Assembly: GCA_019843655.1 (NCBI GenBank)
Contig: JACDQD010000003.1
Coordinates: 12,340,925-12,404,924, forward strand
Source: Lethocerus indicus
Lineage: Eukaryota > Arthropoda > Insecta > Hemiptera > Belostomatidae
DNA: 64,000 nt
Direction: 5' to 3'
The notes below the pieces were generated by a model that was given only the letters and a program-made list of their open reading frames with translations, had not been told where the DNA came from and ran no database searches. Of the stretch, positions 12,773 to 25,500 are shown piece by piece; position 1 is the first letter of the stretch; every line of letters starts with the position of its first letter. A program made the position numbers and the translations under genes.

Positions 12773-14270
12773 TTTACTGAGGGAAAATAATTTCTATATT
12801 CGCTTTCCTAGCGCATAAAATTTTAAAACCCCTTTTTTGTTATTAATATTTTATATTTCTACAAAGTATGTCGTGTTAAGATTTATGCATTTAAAATTCC
12901 ACGTGAAAACAACAAAAGGTATTACGATTATGATCCCTTCCATTTAAGGTACAAGAGTATTGATGATATATATTTGGTTATGTATACCGCAATGGCCAAT
13001 AAATTGTATTGGTAAAGGTACACAATTTTAGTAAACATGCATTTTATCAAAATGCAGTAAATATTGAATTCAGATACAAATAGATTAAAATAAATCATTA
13101 CTAGGACATTATCCATTCCACAATATCATCATTTGCCATATTCTGCTCTGGCTGCTCATGATATGGGCTGTAACAGTGTAAAGAGGAATACTAGTCTCAA
13201 TGATTGGTCCTAATCAGTGAGTGACTATAATTCACTTCTGGCTATGGTCTCTTCTAAAATAGTTTGCTAACACATGATAGTGAAACATGTAAGAAATCAG
13301 CACTTGTCTTATCAATATTGACATACAATAAACATCAATTTTTTAACTTGGGTCAGTAACAGGGCAATGATATAGTTCTTTAATATTTAACAAATTTTCA
13401 TCAAAATGTATACTTCATTACTATCTGACTTCTGGCAAGAAATTTATAAGTTTCAATTAATGGGACACTAAGGAAGAACTCGTCTCTCAAGCTTTTTCAA
13501 TAACCTTTAATTTTTTTATATATTACTTGGTAGGATGCATTATTCAAAACTGTGAATCATAAATGAAAATACATATCAGAACTAATTGATAAATATTTTA
13601 TTTACTTTTAAAATATTACACCTTTATTTTAGTTGACAATGCTGTTTAAATTAATTCCCATTTTTTATGCTCTATACATTGCTCTTGTCATCTTCACATT
13701 TGAATTTGAGTAGTGTATAATACCCTAATAATAATTTCAACTTCTCTTATTGAACTCTTCAGTGCAAATTCTTCTAACAGACAACACAGTTTCTGCTAAA
13801 CGTGTTCATAATGGTATTGATTAATCACACAGTTTGTTGTGAGAAGTATAATTTAGAGGTGCCAATAATGAATTTTTATCAAATAATTTTCAATTATAAT
13901 TCAAATAATTTATGGGGACCAGGTGGCTCAGAGGATGCAGAGTAGTACACACCACACACTCACCAGCAATTTTATTGTGTTTTGAGACAGATGCGAAGGA
14001 GCCAGATTATTTGTTCTTTTTATTCCTAGTAGCTTTAATTCTTGGTAGACCTCAGAATCTTTGTAGTTAGTTTATCCTTAATGCCCACAGGGTATTCGAA
14101 AGTGCTCCTAGACTGGACATATGTCTGGTTCTGGTTCCACTAACAGAGGAACATAAAATCAAATAGAATATACGTTGATGTACATGTCCCATGGAGTGTT
14201 AGACTAAAATACATCAGATTTTAAGTGAAAAAAAGTGGAGTAAAATGAAGTGGTTTTCCTATGCTGCAGT
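12773..14270. other. Intergenic/3' UTR DNA between row and the secreted-protein gene
   Basis: AT-rich sequence separates the convergent ends of the two genes. A possible SINE remnant begins near 13914 with the A-box-like AGGTGGCTCAGAGGATGCAG but shows no clear B box. No coding segment is supported. Confidence 0.45.
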
Positions 14271-15420
14271 TTATGTACTGGATTTACTTTTAATTTCTTT
14301 GCCTGGAAATGGCAATAATATATCCTCAGATGCACAATAATATAATTTTTACTCTTACCACCTAGGGATGAGCCCTCAAAGTTGATGACTTTGATGGTCT
14401 TCTCTGGATCGGATATGTCTACTGTAGGAACAGAGAAATTGGTAATGGTGCTTATTCCCCTGCAGTTGGTATTATAACTATGGTTTGAAATCTTAAATGC
14501 CCCCAAAGGCCCCCAATGATACTTTATCTTTTCATCTGTCTGAAAACATAACACCCTATGCATCAATGTACATATGCATGTCTGGACAATGTAAAAAGTA
14601 ATTCTGATACAAAACATTACTTACAGAGTGAACACTCTCAAGGAATTTGTCGATATTCTCGTCGGAAGAATCATCCGATGAAGAGGTTGTCTCTTGGATC
14701 AGTTGCACAAATTGTTTGGCCACTGAAAAAGAGGAATGAGAACTCATCTCAAACTCCTCCATTGAATTATCTTTATTCACTTTCAATGAAGTTCCACTTC
14801 CATCATCTATTAAATGATACTTGTAATCATCAATCATTTCTATTGAACCAATTAATACTAAAAAATGAAATGTAACGGAAAAGTATACAGAGTACACTCC
14901 TATTAAAATCTTCACCAGTGTGTTGATTTTAAACTGGTGAAGGGTACCTGATTACATTTGCCTCGGAAGACGTTAGCCTTTCCATTATTTTTTATTTTCA
15001 TTAATACATCTCTCGAGAACAATTTTTACTATGAATAAGGCAAGAACCGTTAAACTGCAGCGTAAAGAAAAAGTAACGTTAAGATCTGCGTCAAAATAAT
15101 ACATTCCCTTCAGTCAACAATATATTTTTCGACAGGTATAACGGTTTTGATCCATGAAGATTTGGAAAAACTGAGAAGGAACGTCAGCAACTAGTGGAGT
15201 GAAAGAATGACTTCACTCCTATAAGTCCTAGAGGTATCTTAACCTGCTCCCTTGTAAATTACACAGGTTTATTTATATTATTGTATTATTCTGTAAAAAG
15301 TAACATAACACATAAATCGATTGAACCCTGTAGGAAAAATTACTTACAAATTTCAGCTCTGTTTTCAAATGTGATACTGATGAGAACAAAAATGAAAGCA
15401 AGGAGGTGATTAAAAATCAT
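14271..15420 (-). CDS. Unrecognised, probably secreted 172-residue protein
   Basis: Four minus-strand exons join in frame: 15348-15420 (start), 14625-14857, 14359-14539 and 14271-14302 (stop TAA). All donors are GTAAGT or GTAAGA type, and the acceptors end in AG after T-rich stretches. The start MIFNHLLAFIFVLISI followed by a polar stretch is a good signal peptide, with cleavage likely near residues 20-26, so export is predicted. The mature part has an acidic, serine-rich middle (SSSDDSSDEN) and a C-terminal third with WGPLGAFKISNH and two closely spaced Asp-Pro-Glu-Lys/Glu-Gly segments. I see one Cys only (in NTNCRG), so this is not a disulfide-rich peptide. I recognise no family. Exon phases agree throughout, but the small last exon is the least certain. 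It sits between two blocks of a dispersed repeat (14972-15104 and 15476-15552). Confidence 0.5.
14972..15104. repeat. Dispersed repeat, block B, copy 1
   Basis: From GTTAGCCTTTCCATTATTTT to the ATCTGCGT...ATACATT end, this block matches 32733-32878 over its whole length at roughly 70-75% identity by eye. Shared landmarks are CTCTCGA, AAACTGCAG/AGACTGCAG and AGTAACGTTA. Confidence 0.7.
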
Positions 15421-15475
15421 TCTAATGGCACTTATTATATACTTTCCGAGGCAACTAAACCATTTAATTTTGAAT

Positions 15476-15552
15476 ATTATCCATCAAAAAATTTCCCTTC
15501 AGTCCTTGATCTTGTTTTGTTTACTATATGTATTTCTATGGTGATACATATG
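15476..15552. repeat. Dispersed repeat, block A, copy 1
   Basis: TTATCCATCA followed by CTTGATCTTGTTTTGT or a close match recurs at 32631-32706. In this locus block A lies after block B. In the second locus it lies directly before it. Confidence 0.7.
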
Positions 15553-15986
15553 TATTTTTTTTATAGAGTTAACAATTAAAATAATTGTGCACTCTCGTAA
15601 ATAAATAATCTGCTCAAAAACCTTGAATATCATCCATTGCTAAAATTGAACAGTATTTAATATAGGAACATTTATAGTCAACATATCAACATCCGTTTCA
15701 ATTAACCATTAGTCACATAAATTATAACTGTCTTTGTTACTTTGTATCTGCTACCAGGTATATACATTTATGTTATAAAACAATACTCATAAAACCGTTA
15801 AAGGTCTATGGAAGGTTGAAGGTCTAGGTAAGTAATAAACATTTATAAGATGAAACAGATCCTGTATTTTCTGCTTAACAGTATACAGATAAAATCAAAA
15901 CGATTTGATAATCTTTTTATTCTGTATTATTTCAATAACAATCTCACAAATTATATATATTAATATATTTTATTACAATAACAACA

Positions 15987-15989
<3 letters not shown>

Positions 15990-16052
<63 letters not shown>
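15990..16052. repeat. (TA)n microsatellite
   Basis: An uninterrupted alternating TA tract of about 58 bases lies in the intergenic DNA between the secreted-protein gene and ced-6. Confidence 0.9.
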
Positions 16053-16055
<3 letters not shown>

Positions 16056-16260
16056 CACACATACATAATTCACATTCAGACTCGGATCCAGATTTTCTAA
16101 AAATATACAAAATTAAAAATTTAGTGCTTTCGTCTCTGTTTTTGTGCCCTCAACAACTCTGTGTGGTCCCTTCAGTTTCATATTGAGACGAAACAATAAT
16201 TTCTGAATTACATTCATGAAGAAATTCCAGATCCTTATTACCTAAAATACTTATCCACAT

Positions 16261-16266
16261 TTTATT
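16261..16266 (-). terminator. Candidate polyadenylation signal of ced-6
   Basis: TTTATT on the plus strand gives AATAAA on the minus strand, about 410 bases after the ced-6 stop codon. Other AATAAA-like strings exist in this AT-rich DNA. Confidence 0.3.
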
Positions 16267-16267
16267 T

Positions 16268-16272
<5 letters not shown>

Positions 16273-16318
<46 letters not shown>
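16273..16318. repeat. (TA)n microsatellite downstream of ced-6
   Basis: This alternating TA tract sits just 3' (in transcript sense, upstream) of a minus-strand AATAAA at 16261-16266, in the probable ced-6 3' UTR. Confidence 0.85.
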
Positions 16319-16322
<4 letters not shown>

Positions 16323-16673
16323 CAATACACACGTATATATACATACACATATTCGAATACATATATAAAAAGATCGATTGCAAATATTTTTAAGCCAAAT
16401 TAAAGACGGCTTCTTTTTTGTAGAACTATACAAACAGCCAACAGGTAGGTCTTTTAAGATAACCAATCATACTAAACAACAGTTTTACCTCTTTCACACA
16501 AACATTCAATGAAAACTGTAACATATATTATAATAATTATTAATTAATTAAGGGAGATATGAATAATTATTAAAGCTATCGATGGAATACAAAAAAATCA
16601 ACAAAAGTTGATTATGATGTTATGATAAAGATAACACAACAAATGTCACAAGTGGGACAAACCAACAACTGGC

Positions 16674-19600
16674 TTATTTCCTCAAGGGGTCTAGACTCTC
16701 AATTGAAAAATCTTCATTACCAAATGAAAGACCTCTGCTGAAACCATCCTATAACGTAACAAATATCAATAATATTGTGTATAATAATAACGTATAATAT
16801 ATATCATATATAGTGTATATAATAATATCAATTATAAGTTCAAGTATATAAATCATTTTGTGAATAGAAAAGTTATACCTTCATTTCCAAAATGCGTTTG
16901 TCCAGTATGCCTATAGCATTTTCCAAATCAACCTGATTGGGAGCAATAGAAGAAAAGTCAGCCATACCAAATGGATCTAGGGGTGAAGGAGCACCCTTGG
17001 TTGTTGCAGAGGTGACTACATCAAGGAGTGTGGAGTTGTTGTTCACAGGAGGTGGAAGAAAGGGTGGTGTTGGATTAGCAGCAGAGGCCAGTGGTATATT
17101 GCGGGCTCTGGGGGCCTTGGGTGGGGGTGGTGCTAACAATGGTGGTGCCTGGCCTGCCCCCAAAATTAGTCCAGTTCCACTTCCGTTTCCACCACCAATC
17201 TGGCTATTGTTTGACTCATGAGCTCGTGGGTTGAAGTCCTCTTCATCTAATTCTTCTAATAATAGACCCTCTAACTTCGTACCCACAGCTGGAACACTAC
17301 ACTCTCCATCTCTGCAATAATTAAAGTAGTCATCTCAATAAAATTCTCAAAGTACTACTCTCTGAGTTAGAGTAAAGAAGATTAACCCAAAATTTTGAAT
17401 TTAGAACTGGTAGTTAGGCTGGTAGCTTCTTCAAGAGTAGGTGACCCTTAAGTGCTTATTTAGTTTACCTAATGAGAGTACCACAAATGTAGTGTACAAC
17501 AAGAATTAATATTATACCATGATTATTAATTTGCAATACAAACAGAAGAAACAACTACCTAGAGTATTTTAGGAGAGGAAAGTAATTTGTCTCCAATTCA
17601 ATTACACGTCGAAAACTGAAACATCCAAGCATTTTTCTTAAAAACCATCTTCAAGACAATGAGAGTATAAGGTGTGATAGAATTATCATAGCAAGTTCTA
17701 AAACTGAACCATCCAAATGAAGCTGGTACACCATCTAGTATCTTATAATAACAATGAACATTATTTTTTCTTTGTTATTATTTATTTGTTCGGCACAATT
17801 CTGGTTTCCCATTATACACCACAATAAACATTATTAAAAGGCTTTTGATGATTGATGAATTCTGTAAGAAATGATTTAATTCATTTTGATGCAATGAAAC
17901 AATCTAATGAAAGTACCTAGTATCATCACCCCTAAAACCATTAAAAGTGTTTATTTGTTATAAATTTCACCTTTTTTGCAATATAAACCCTTACTGATAA
18001 AATCTTTTGCTATTTGATTTTATTAATAGTAATTCTTAAAGGATGTTATTCTTACCCAAATAAATTATTTTTTTCAAAAGCTCTAGGAGGTATTGGAGGC
18101 AATGGTGCTGGGCTGACATTCACTGAACTATTGCTTCCTCCTGTTGATGATGATGATGATGAAGACGATGAGGACAGAGATGAAGAGTTCAAATTTAACA
18201 ATAGGCCTTTAAACAGAATATAAAACAAATAAATACATGTACACACAAACACAACATAACAATCTACATTATTAAATTTTCTGTTATATATAACACATTG
18301 AAATACCTAAAATTATTGTAGTTATATCCTAGATAATTAATATAATTTCACAGCAAGTTATATTGGATTGTCAATATATTCAAATTCATTTAGAACAATT
18401 ACATTAAATTTATAATGACTATATTTATAAGTATGGTTAAATATTCCCTAGATGTAAGGAAAAAACATACCATTGGTATCTGTACCGTTGGATGAGGTCC
18501 CATTAGTTGATGACATTGAGAAGGCACTATCTGTGGGTGACATAACATCTACATTCTCCGAAGGTGGAGGGGTCACAACAAGCATATCTGTTATTTTATT
18601 CCTCCGCATGTAACTTTCCAAATCCTATAAAAAAAATACTGACTACATACTGTAATGTTTTCGTTATTATCATGCTAGTAGAACCAACATTTTATAAGAA
18701 ATAACTCAAGTTAAGTGAAATTATTGAAATAATATCCTTGGGAACATATATACACTAACACTAGCTTGGCCATTGATGACATCAGAAAGTCGCTGTCTGA
18801 GTGCACTGTTCTCATGTTCCAAGGTCTTAACTCTTTGTTGAAGAAGTATTACTCGCCTTTGTACCTCTAAGTCCTTACCTGCAGTTTCAAGAAACCTTCT
18901 ACAAAACAAAAATAAATATTAAAATAATGCCTTTTTGAAAACTGAAATTATATATAATTATAATATACAGAATAATTATTGTAATTATTCTGGGATCTAG
19001 GGTTTAAAATATGTTGTCTGCTACTTAATTTCAAATTTGTAGACAAACTGAAATTGAATAACAAACTCTAGGATCTCAAACTGTACACTCAATAAGTGTA
19101 CTAGTTAAGTAGTTCTATGAGACTGTTTTCTTTACTGTAGATACAAAAATAATGGTGTCACTCTCAACTTGGCGAAATGCCTAATAAGCAAATATGATGA
19201 CACAATGATCAAAGGAAGAGGCCAAGATAGATAAGGAAACTTATAATGGGTGAGGATCAAGTATCTTATGGATAAATAGCATTTGAGGTAAACATTATGG
19301 GGAATTACTATAACAACTGAGCTAATTTACTGAAATTTGATATTTTAAATTATTACGACACTTAACATAATTATAAAAAGTAGACATTTTAAATTGAACA
19401 CTTCCTTGCTTTTATTACAGCCACCTTAAAATAAATAAATAAAATTATGTTGTACTTCCTTACTTGTATGCTAAGTCGAATGCTTGACCAATTGTCAATG
19501 TTATCTCCTCAGCAAGTTTATCACTCACAAAGACAAAGCACATATGCCTCTCTGAATCAGGGCAATCTTTGGCAATGAAGGAGAAAAATTTTTTCTCACC

Positions 19601-21377
19601 CTTGTCATCAGCACAATAGGAAATCCTGTGCAGAGGGTACTGATGAATTATTCTCTATATGGAAACAGAAACAATAAACATTCAAATTAATGAACTTAAA
19701 ACAAATTCTATTGCCAATATAAAATCATTTAGTACTATAGAAACATGGATATTAAGCAATGGAGCACAAATTAGATTAAAAAATGAATACAGTCCTTTAT
19801 TAAATACCAATAGTGACTTAGACCACAAACAAGTATTGCAAAATATCCCTTGGATCTTAACAGTTACACAATGGGTATCAGCAACCAATGTGTGAAATTA
19901 TATCACTAATTGACTAACTGAAGAAGACAAGAAGTCAAAAACAGGTTTAGTATAAGAAAACCAGCAAGTGGAGATAGACAAGAATGATGATAATAGTACC
20001 TACTCCTTAATGAAATCAAGATATGATTAAATTTACCTAAAATATTTCCCTTGCTTTCATCGAGCTATATCAATGAAATAAGCTCTGTACATTAAGCTAA
20101 TAGTTGAACATAATTTAAGATTTAAGTACGTATTCTTTCAAAAGATAAATTAATCCAAAATGATTTCAAATGCAAAAAACAACAGAACAAACCTTTGTTT
20201 TAGGTTCTTGAATTGCAACTCCATCTATACTTATTGTGAGCTCAACTTTTGGTGTTTTAGTACCTTCTGATTTACGAAGTTGCTGGTTGAACTTTAATTT
20301 ACGTATACCCTCTTTGACTACTTCTATGCCCTTTGGCTGGTCCACTTCTGTATTACCTAGGAACTGCAACAATACCTCATAATTATTACTCACATAAACT
20401 TGTGTGGACAATGTAAAGGTAAACATTTTCCTTGATGCACAGAAGAGAACATTTGAAATGATTAATACATTGAGGAAAATTACCTCACCTACATTTAAAA
20501 AGAAAATTAATATATTTTGTCATATTAAATTTTAATAAAAACAGAAGAAAAATAAATACAATGCAATTTATATTTTCAACAATTTTTAAACACATGTTTG
20601 TATTGACATTACGAATTTTCAAAAGGTTCAATATGAACAAAGAAGATGAAGAATATAAATAAAAAATAATTTTAAGGCCTAGTCAAAAAAACATTCGGAT
20701 TTCATATTTGGATATACATTGTATAATGTATAACACAATAAACTCAAATATTAGAAAAATGGACATGTTAGTTACTTTTCTCAAATAGGTATGAAATAAA
20801 AGTATAATTTTATTACAGGAGTCAAATACTTTCTGTTACTGCTTTATAACAAGCAAGAATCAAAGTATGGTCATTAAATCATTGCTTAACTGTGATAAAA
20901 CTGCAGCAAAAGCACTAACCTTGACCAAGTATGCTATATGACCTTTCTGCAAAGCATCAGGTGGATGTATCCAATTTCTCCCACCTGAAACAAATAGAAA
21001 AATTACAACATAATTCACATTAAACTACAGTTGTTTACCAACAATTTAAATGTTCACTCACTATATATAATAGAGTAATTAACACAATTGTACCTGTGAG
21101 TTATATATAATGCCATAAACAAAAACTATAATTTGATATTAAAACTGTTTAACATTCATATGACATATGAAAAGGTAATGAGAGTCTAAGGATACAAAAA
21201 TGAGATTCCAGTTAATAAAAGGCCAAAACTTTACTTGGGCCCTCCCTTTGGCTGATGGCTTCCACTACCAAATTACTTATCATGTGTGATTACTAATCTA
21301 TAATAGGTAATTATGAACTCACCTTTATCATTTTGCTTGTTATTTTGGGCCCATTTCAATAGGTTTGAGTTACGCAT
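16674..21377 (-). CDS. ced-6: CED-6/GULP engulfment adaptor, PTB-domain protein
   Basis: Nine exons on the minus strand are in frame throughout: 21323-21377 (start), 20920-20984, 20193-20363, 19464-19654, 18760-18898, 18471-18624, 18056-18206, 16879-17311 and 16674-16748 (stop TAA). They give 477 residues, normal for insect CED-6. Residues about 20-165 form the PTB domain, with landmarks [69 protein letters not shown] and FDLAY. A leucine-zipper-like coiled coil follows at about 173-202 ([20 protein letters not shown]). The C-terminal half is Ser- and Pro-rich, with a run of ten serines interrupted by one Leu, then an acidic segment ([13 protein letters not shown]) and DPFGMADF, a DPF motif of the kind that binds clathrin adaptors. 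The family couples NPxY-bearing phagocytic receptors such as Draper to engulfment in the cytoplasm. An acceptor at 21392 just upstream of the ATG shows that the 5' UTR is spliced. Confidence 0.95.
19915..19995. repeat. Diverged fragment of the hairpin element arm in a ced-6 intron
   Basis: CTGAAGAAGACAAGAAG followed by ACAGGTTTAGTATAAGAAAA and CCAGCAAGTGGAGATAGACA parallels the right arm of copies 1 and 2 (TGAAGATGGCGAGCAG, CCGGTCTAGCAAAAGACCAA, CCAGTGAGAGGAGACAGA). No matching left arm was found. Confidence 0.4.
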
Positions 21378-21391
21378 TTCACACCTGCTGC

Positions 21392-24055
21392 CTAAAAGAA
21401 ATTATATGTATTAAAACATTAATGTTGGGAGATCAGAATAAAGACATTTGTAGTTTGTGAAAATATTTTGTGATTTCACATGCAGATAATAATAATACCC
21501 ATTTTGACATACTCATGCTTATTTCCATAGAACTAAACATTCCTTGTCCAAATGAATTGAGGAAAATGACAACATATAAATAATGATAATTTTAAATTGT
21601 CATGTACCTATATAATAATTTGGTCCTAATTCAAAGTGAAGAGTTAAGTAAAATATTTTAATACTCTCTATAACTAGTGACAATTACAATATCAAATTAA
21701 TTTATTTTGTCTGGTGTCTCTTAGTTTATACTTTAGTAAGTGTATATTTGACTAATCCAAATTAAGAAATCTTAAACTAATGGATCAAATTTCTGGGACA
21801 CACAACAATGAAAATTATGTATTACGAATGTGATGTACTGGCCTGGAAAGATAACCTTGGACTGGTCTAATCGTGATCCAACCAGTAGGTGAAAGGAAAG
21901 GTTTGACCCACAGTCCTTCAATAGAGGTCATAGGTCACACAGGTACATGCAGTCATTTTATGTAACACTTTGAACTTTCGATTGCATACATGGAGATTGA
22001 TCATATACTGGAGTTAAATAGGATACTTGTGCTATATTTAATAATTAGAATCAACTGACAATTTCAAAAGCCTACCTCAACATTTTATCTCATGAAATCA
22101 ACAATTCTAAAAAAATTCAAGTAAAAAGCAAAGTTTAGTTTTTTATGAAATGGACATTTGATATATTGTATTTTATTTCAAAATCAGCAGCAGCACAAAT
22201 GCAGTTGCCCCTTTGTGATCTAAAGTTCTGATTATGTGGTAAACTTAAGGTAATTAGTATGATACTCACCCTTTGTGTATACAAATATATTCCAGGATTC
22301 AAAAACTTGCATTTAAATTTATGTTTTGATGACAGAATTCAACTAATAAGTGTAATAATGTTGATTTCTTCATATATGCCTAATAATTTTAAATATTCTA
22401 TTTATCCTCGTATTTACAGCCCGGCATTAATTATCACGTCTGTTTAGATCCAATAGCAACCCTAATAATTAGCAGACAAATTTAAAGTAATTCAATTTGA
22501 ATTCACTATGCAAGTAACAGTCATTTTTGTTACCTATATTAATAACAACAGAAAGAATTTATTAGCTATATTGGAGACAGATCCCCAATAGTCAGTCTTA
22601 ATATACAGTAAAAATTATTCATACACATCTATCAAATAAACATACATATGTATCAAACATATGAGTTTATGTGAAACTCATTTTGTACTTATTTATGCAA
22701 TTGTACACATTTATAATTGTAGCAAAGGCATTATGATGATCGACAAAGTTAATATCATTTGTTTACTGATATTTTGTAAGTTGAAAACTACTCATGGATT
22801 AAATATAAAATAGGATAAATACATGTATGTGTTGTTTTATCTCAAAGTATGACAGCAACAGCGTCCAAAACAAAAATAGATATAAAATTCAGACATAATA
22901 AGTTTTGGAAAAATGATGTGGCATCCCACAAATTGTATTTAAAATATTTTCTAACACTGACATGTAGTTAGACACACACAGGCAACTCACTTATTCACTA
23001 CTTACACTATACTTCTCTTTATATTAATCTCTCTCTCTCACTCACTCACTCACACTCTCTCTCTCTCACTCTCTCTTTCTCACTCACTCCCTCTCTCTCC
23101 AATGGTGGCTGGTACAGGCATGCCCCAAGGTTATTGTACACTCTTTGCCTTGCAAAACTTGCACCACAACATAGCATTGTTGGTTCTTAATAGCCCCTTT
23201 AACAACTACTCCATCCATCTATCCTGCTCTAAATTTCTGTTTCACTTTTACATCTGACTTGAATCCAATGAAACAGAAAAATGCTTAGGCAAAATAAATT
23301 CTGATTTATAAATAACTTTTAAACATGGTTTGTGAAAATACCACATGATAGAAAAATATCTTTCTTTCAAATATTTACCTGGAAGTGGAACATTTAAGAC
23401 GATTCTTGTTACATTGTCCAAATTAAAGTTTGAACAAAAATGTTCACAAAATCAAATATTAATATCCGATATAAAGATTGATAAAAAATACTAATCAACA
23501 TAAATAATTGTTTACATCATTTAATTCCAGGAAATATACTATATATTATAATTTAAAATATAAATAAATTATTATATAATTTAAAATTATTAAATTATTT
23601 AAAAAAACAATTAATTCTCAAATATTACTGGATGCTGAACAGAGAAAGAAAGTGGGCAACAACACTGCAGAGGATTCTATCAACAATTGTAATAAATTTA
23701 TTTTTTAACTGAAGCAAGTTTGTTGGCTCTATCAAATATGCACATTGTCAAAGGTACAATAAAAAATTAAGTACTCAAATATTCACTTTATACATTATAA
23801 AGAATAGTTTTATACATACTATCTGTAATTAAAAAGTTATACACTCAAACTATATTGCTTTTTATAGATACACCAAGAATAAATTTTAATTTTTCGTGTT
23901 ACTTTCTTACTTAATAGACCCATATAGACTAATCAAAATTTTGTCCTTCCATTGAAAAAACGAGTAGAATTATTTTTAAACACCATTTATTTTTTGGACT
24001 TATCCTACAGAATATGTAATATGAGGTCAAATTAAACTTAATAATCAAAATATTT

Positions 24056-24105
<50 letters not shown>

Positions 24106-25358
24106 CTCACACACACACACACACACATACATATCCCTTGCGTTTAAGACCCAGTAACATACATGATTTCATTAGGTAAAGAGTCACATAATTTTATTTT
24201 ACTAATTGATGCTATACAATGAAACAGGCAATGATATAAAATTACAAAATTTTAAAAATTGCTGATACATTATTTTATGAAAAAATAAAACTATAATAAA
24301 AATCAAGAGTATCACTCAAAAACTATTACTGACATAGTACAAAATAGTACTAATGTACTATAATTTGAAAGACTGAGTTTGTATTACCTATGAATTTTTA
24401 AAGCAATTAATTAAGATATTTACAATCTTTGAGTACCACACTACCTTCTTTAAAGCCATATACTATCTGACAATATTTTACGAATAAATACAAAGAAACA
24501 GTTCTAATCACCAAATTATCAGCCAAACAAAATAGATGTAATAAATGAAATGTTGAGGAATGAAGTATACCTGTACAAGGTCTTGTACAGAACAGTAAAG
24601 CAAAATGTATATTACATGTAGAACGACAAAGAAACAAGAATTAGTTTAAACCTATTACTTACAGTTAAATTTTTTCAGAGCGAAATATTTTTGCACCATA
24701 AATATAGCGGCATTTTCACAATCTATCAATGAATGTACACTTTCACCAGATGGAAAGAATGTTTCACAATGTATTACCCTAGCTTACTTACTTATACAAT
24801 ACCATTTTTATGCAACTTACAAATACAATATTGTTAATAATTAATCTGAAATGTTTCCAAATTAACTAAATATTTCTCCACAAAAATTTTGTTTTTCATA
24901 TGTAAATAGAATATACCAAATATTCAATGATATACTCAATTAAATTATATGTCAATGTAAACAGTGAAAAACAAATTCAGACTGGTCTTGTTCAATTTTT
25001 TTTTAATGTCAACCTGCTAAATCATGACTACTCACAGTGGTCACCCTTCCAATCCTTAACCTTTCCCTCCTTGTCAAGGTGCAATGACCCCTTTCCTAAC
25101 CTCACTGCATCCCGTATTCAGACAAGGACAGGCAGCAGACAGGTAACGACAGACAACTGGGAACTCTGCAGACTAATTCTTGTCGACCCTATATACCCCC
25201 TCTCCAATCCCCACCGAACAAAATTTCGACTGCGGGTTTCTCCGTCGCTCGAACAAACGGCCGATTAAATTTAACCTCCTTCGCGAGATATAAGTTGGTA
25301 AATTTTAATGTTGGTGTTAACTTTACTAGGAGGCCAACAGAGTGGCGGTATAACTCAC
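21392..25358. other. 5' UTR intron or upstream region of ced-6
   Basis: No coding segment is visible. The region contains a CT/CACT-rich tract at about 23029-23101 and a (TA)n(AC)n microsatellite at about 24061-24128. The splice acceptor at 21392 implies that an untranslated exon lies further right, so this stretch is probably a ced-6 intron. Confidence 0.5.
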
Positions 25359-25500
25359 CTTGGAGATGGTCCGGTGCTTTGTCTTTGCACGCTGGTCTAG
25401 CACTCTGAGAGGATAGAGAACAACTGAGCCGAAGGGAACAAATCGTTGACCGTACATAGGAGTGATTGCGACTGGGAGAGAACGAGAACGAAACCGTTAC
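25359..25500 (-). other. Candidate noncoding first exon of ced-6
   Basis: On the minus strand a strong donor (AAG|GTGAGTTA) ends a GC-richer patch at 25359. The right boundary is a guess. It fits an untranslated first exon splicing to the acceptor at 21392 before the ced-6 ATG. The neighbouring DNA is clearly less AT-rich than its surroundings, as expected near a promoter. Confidence 0.35.
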
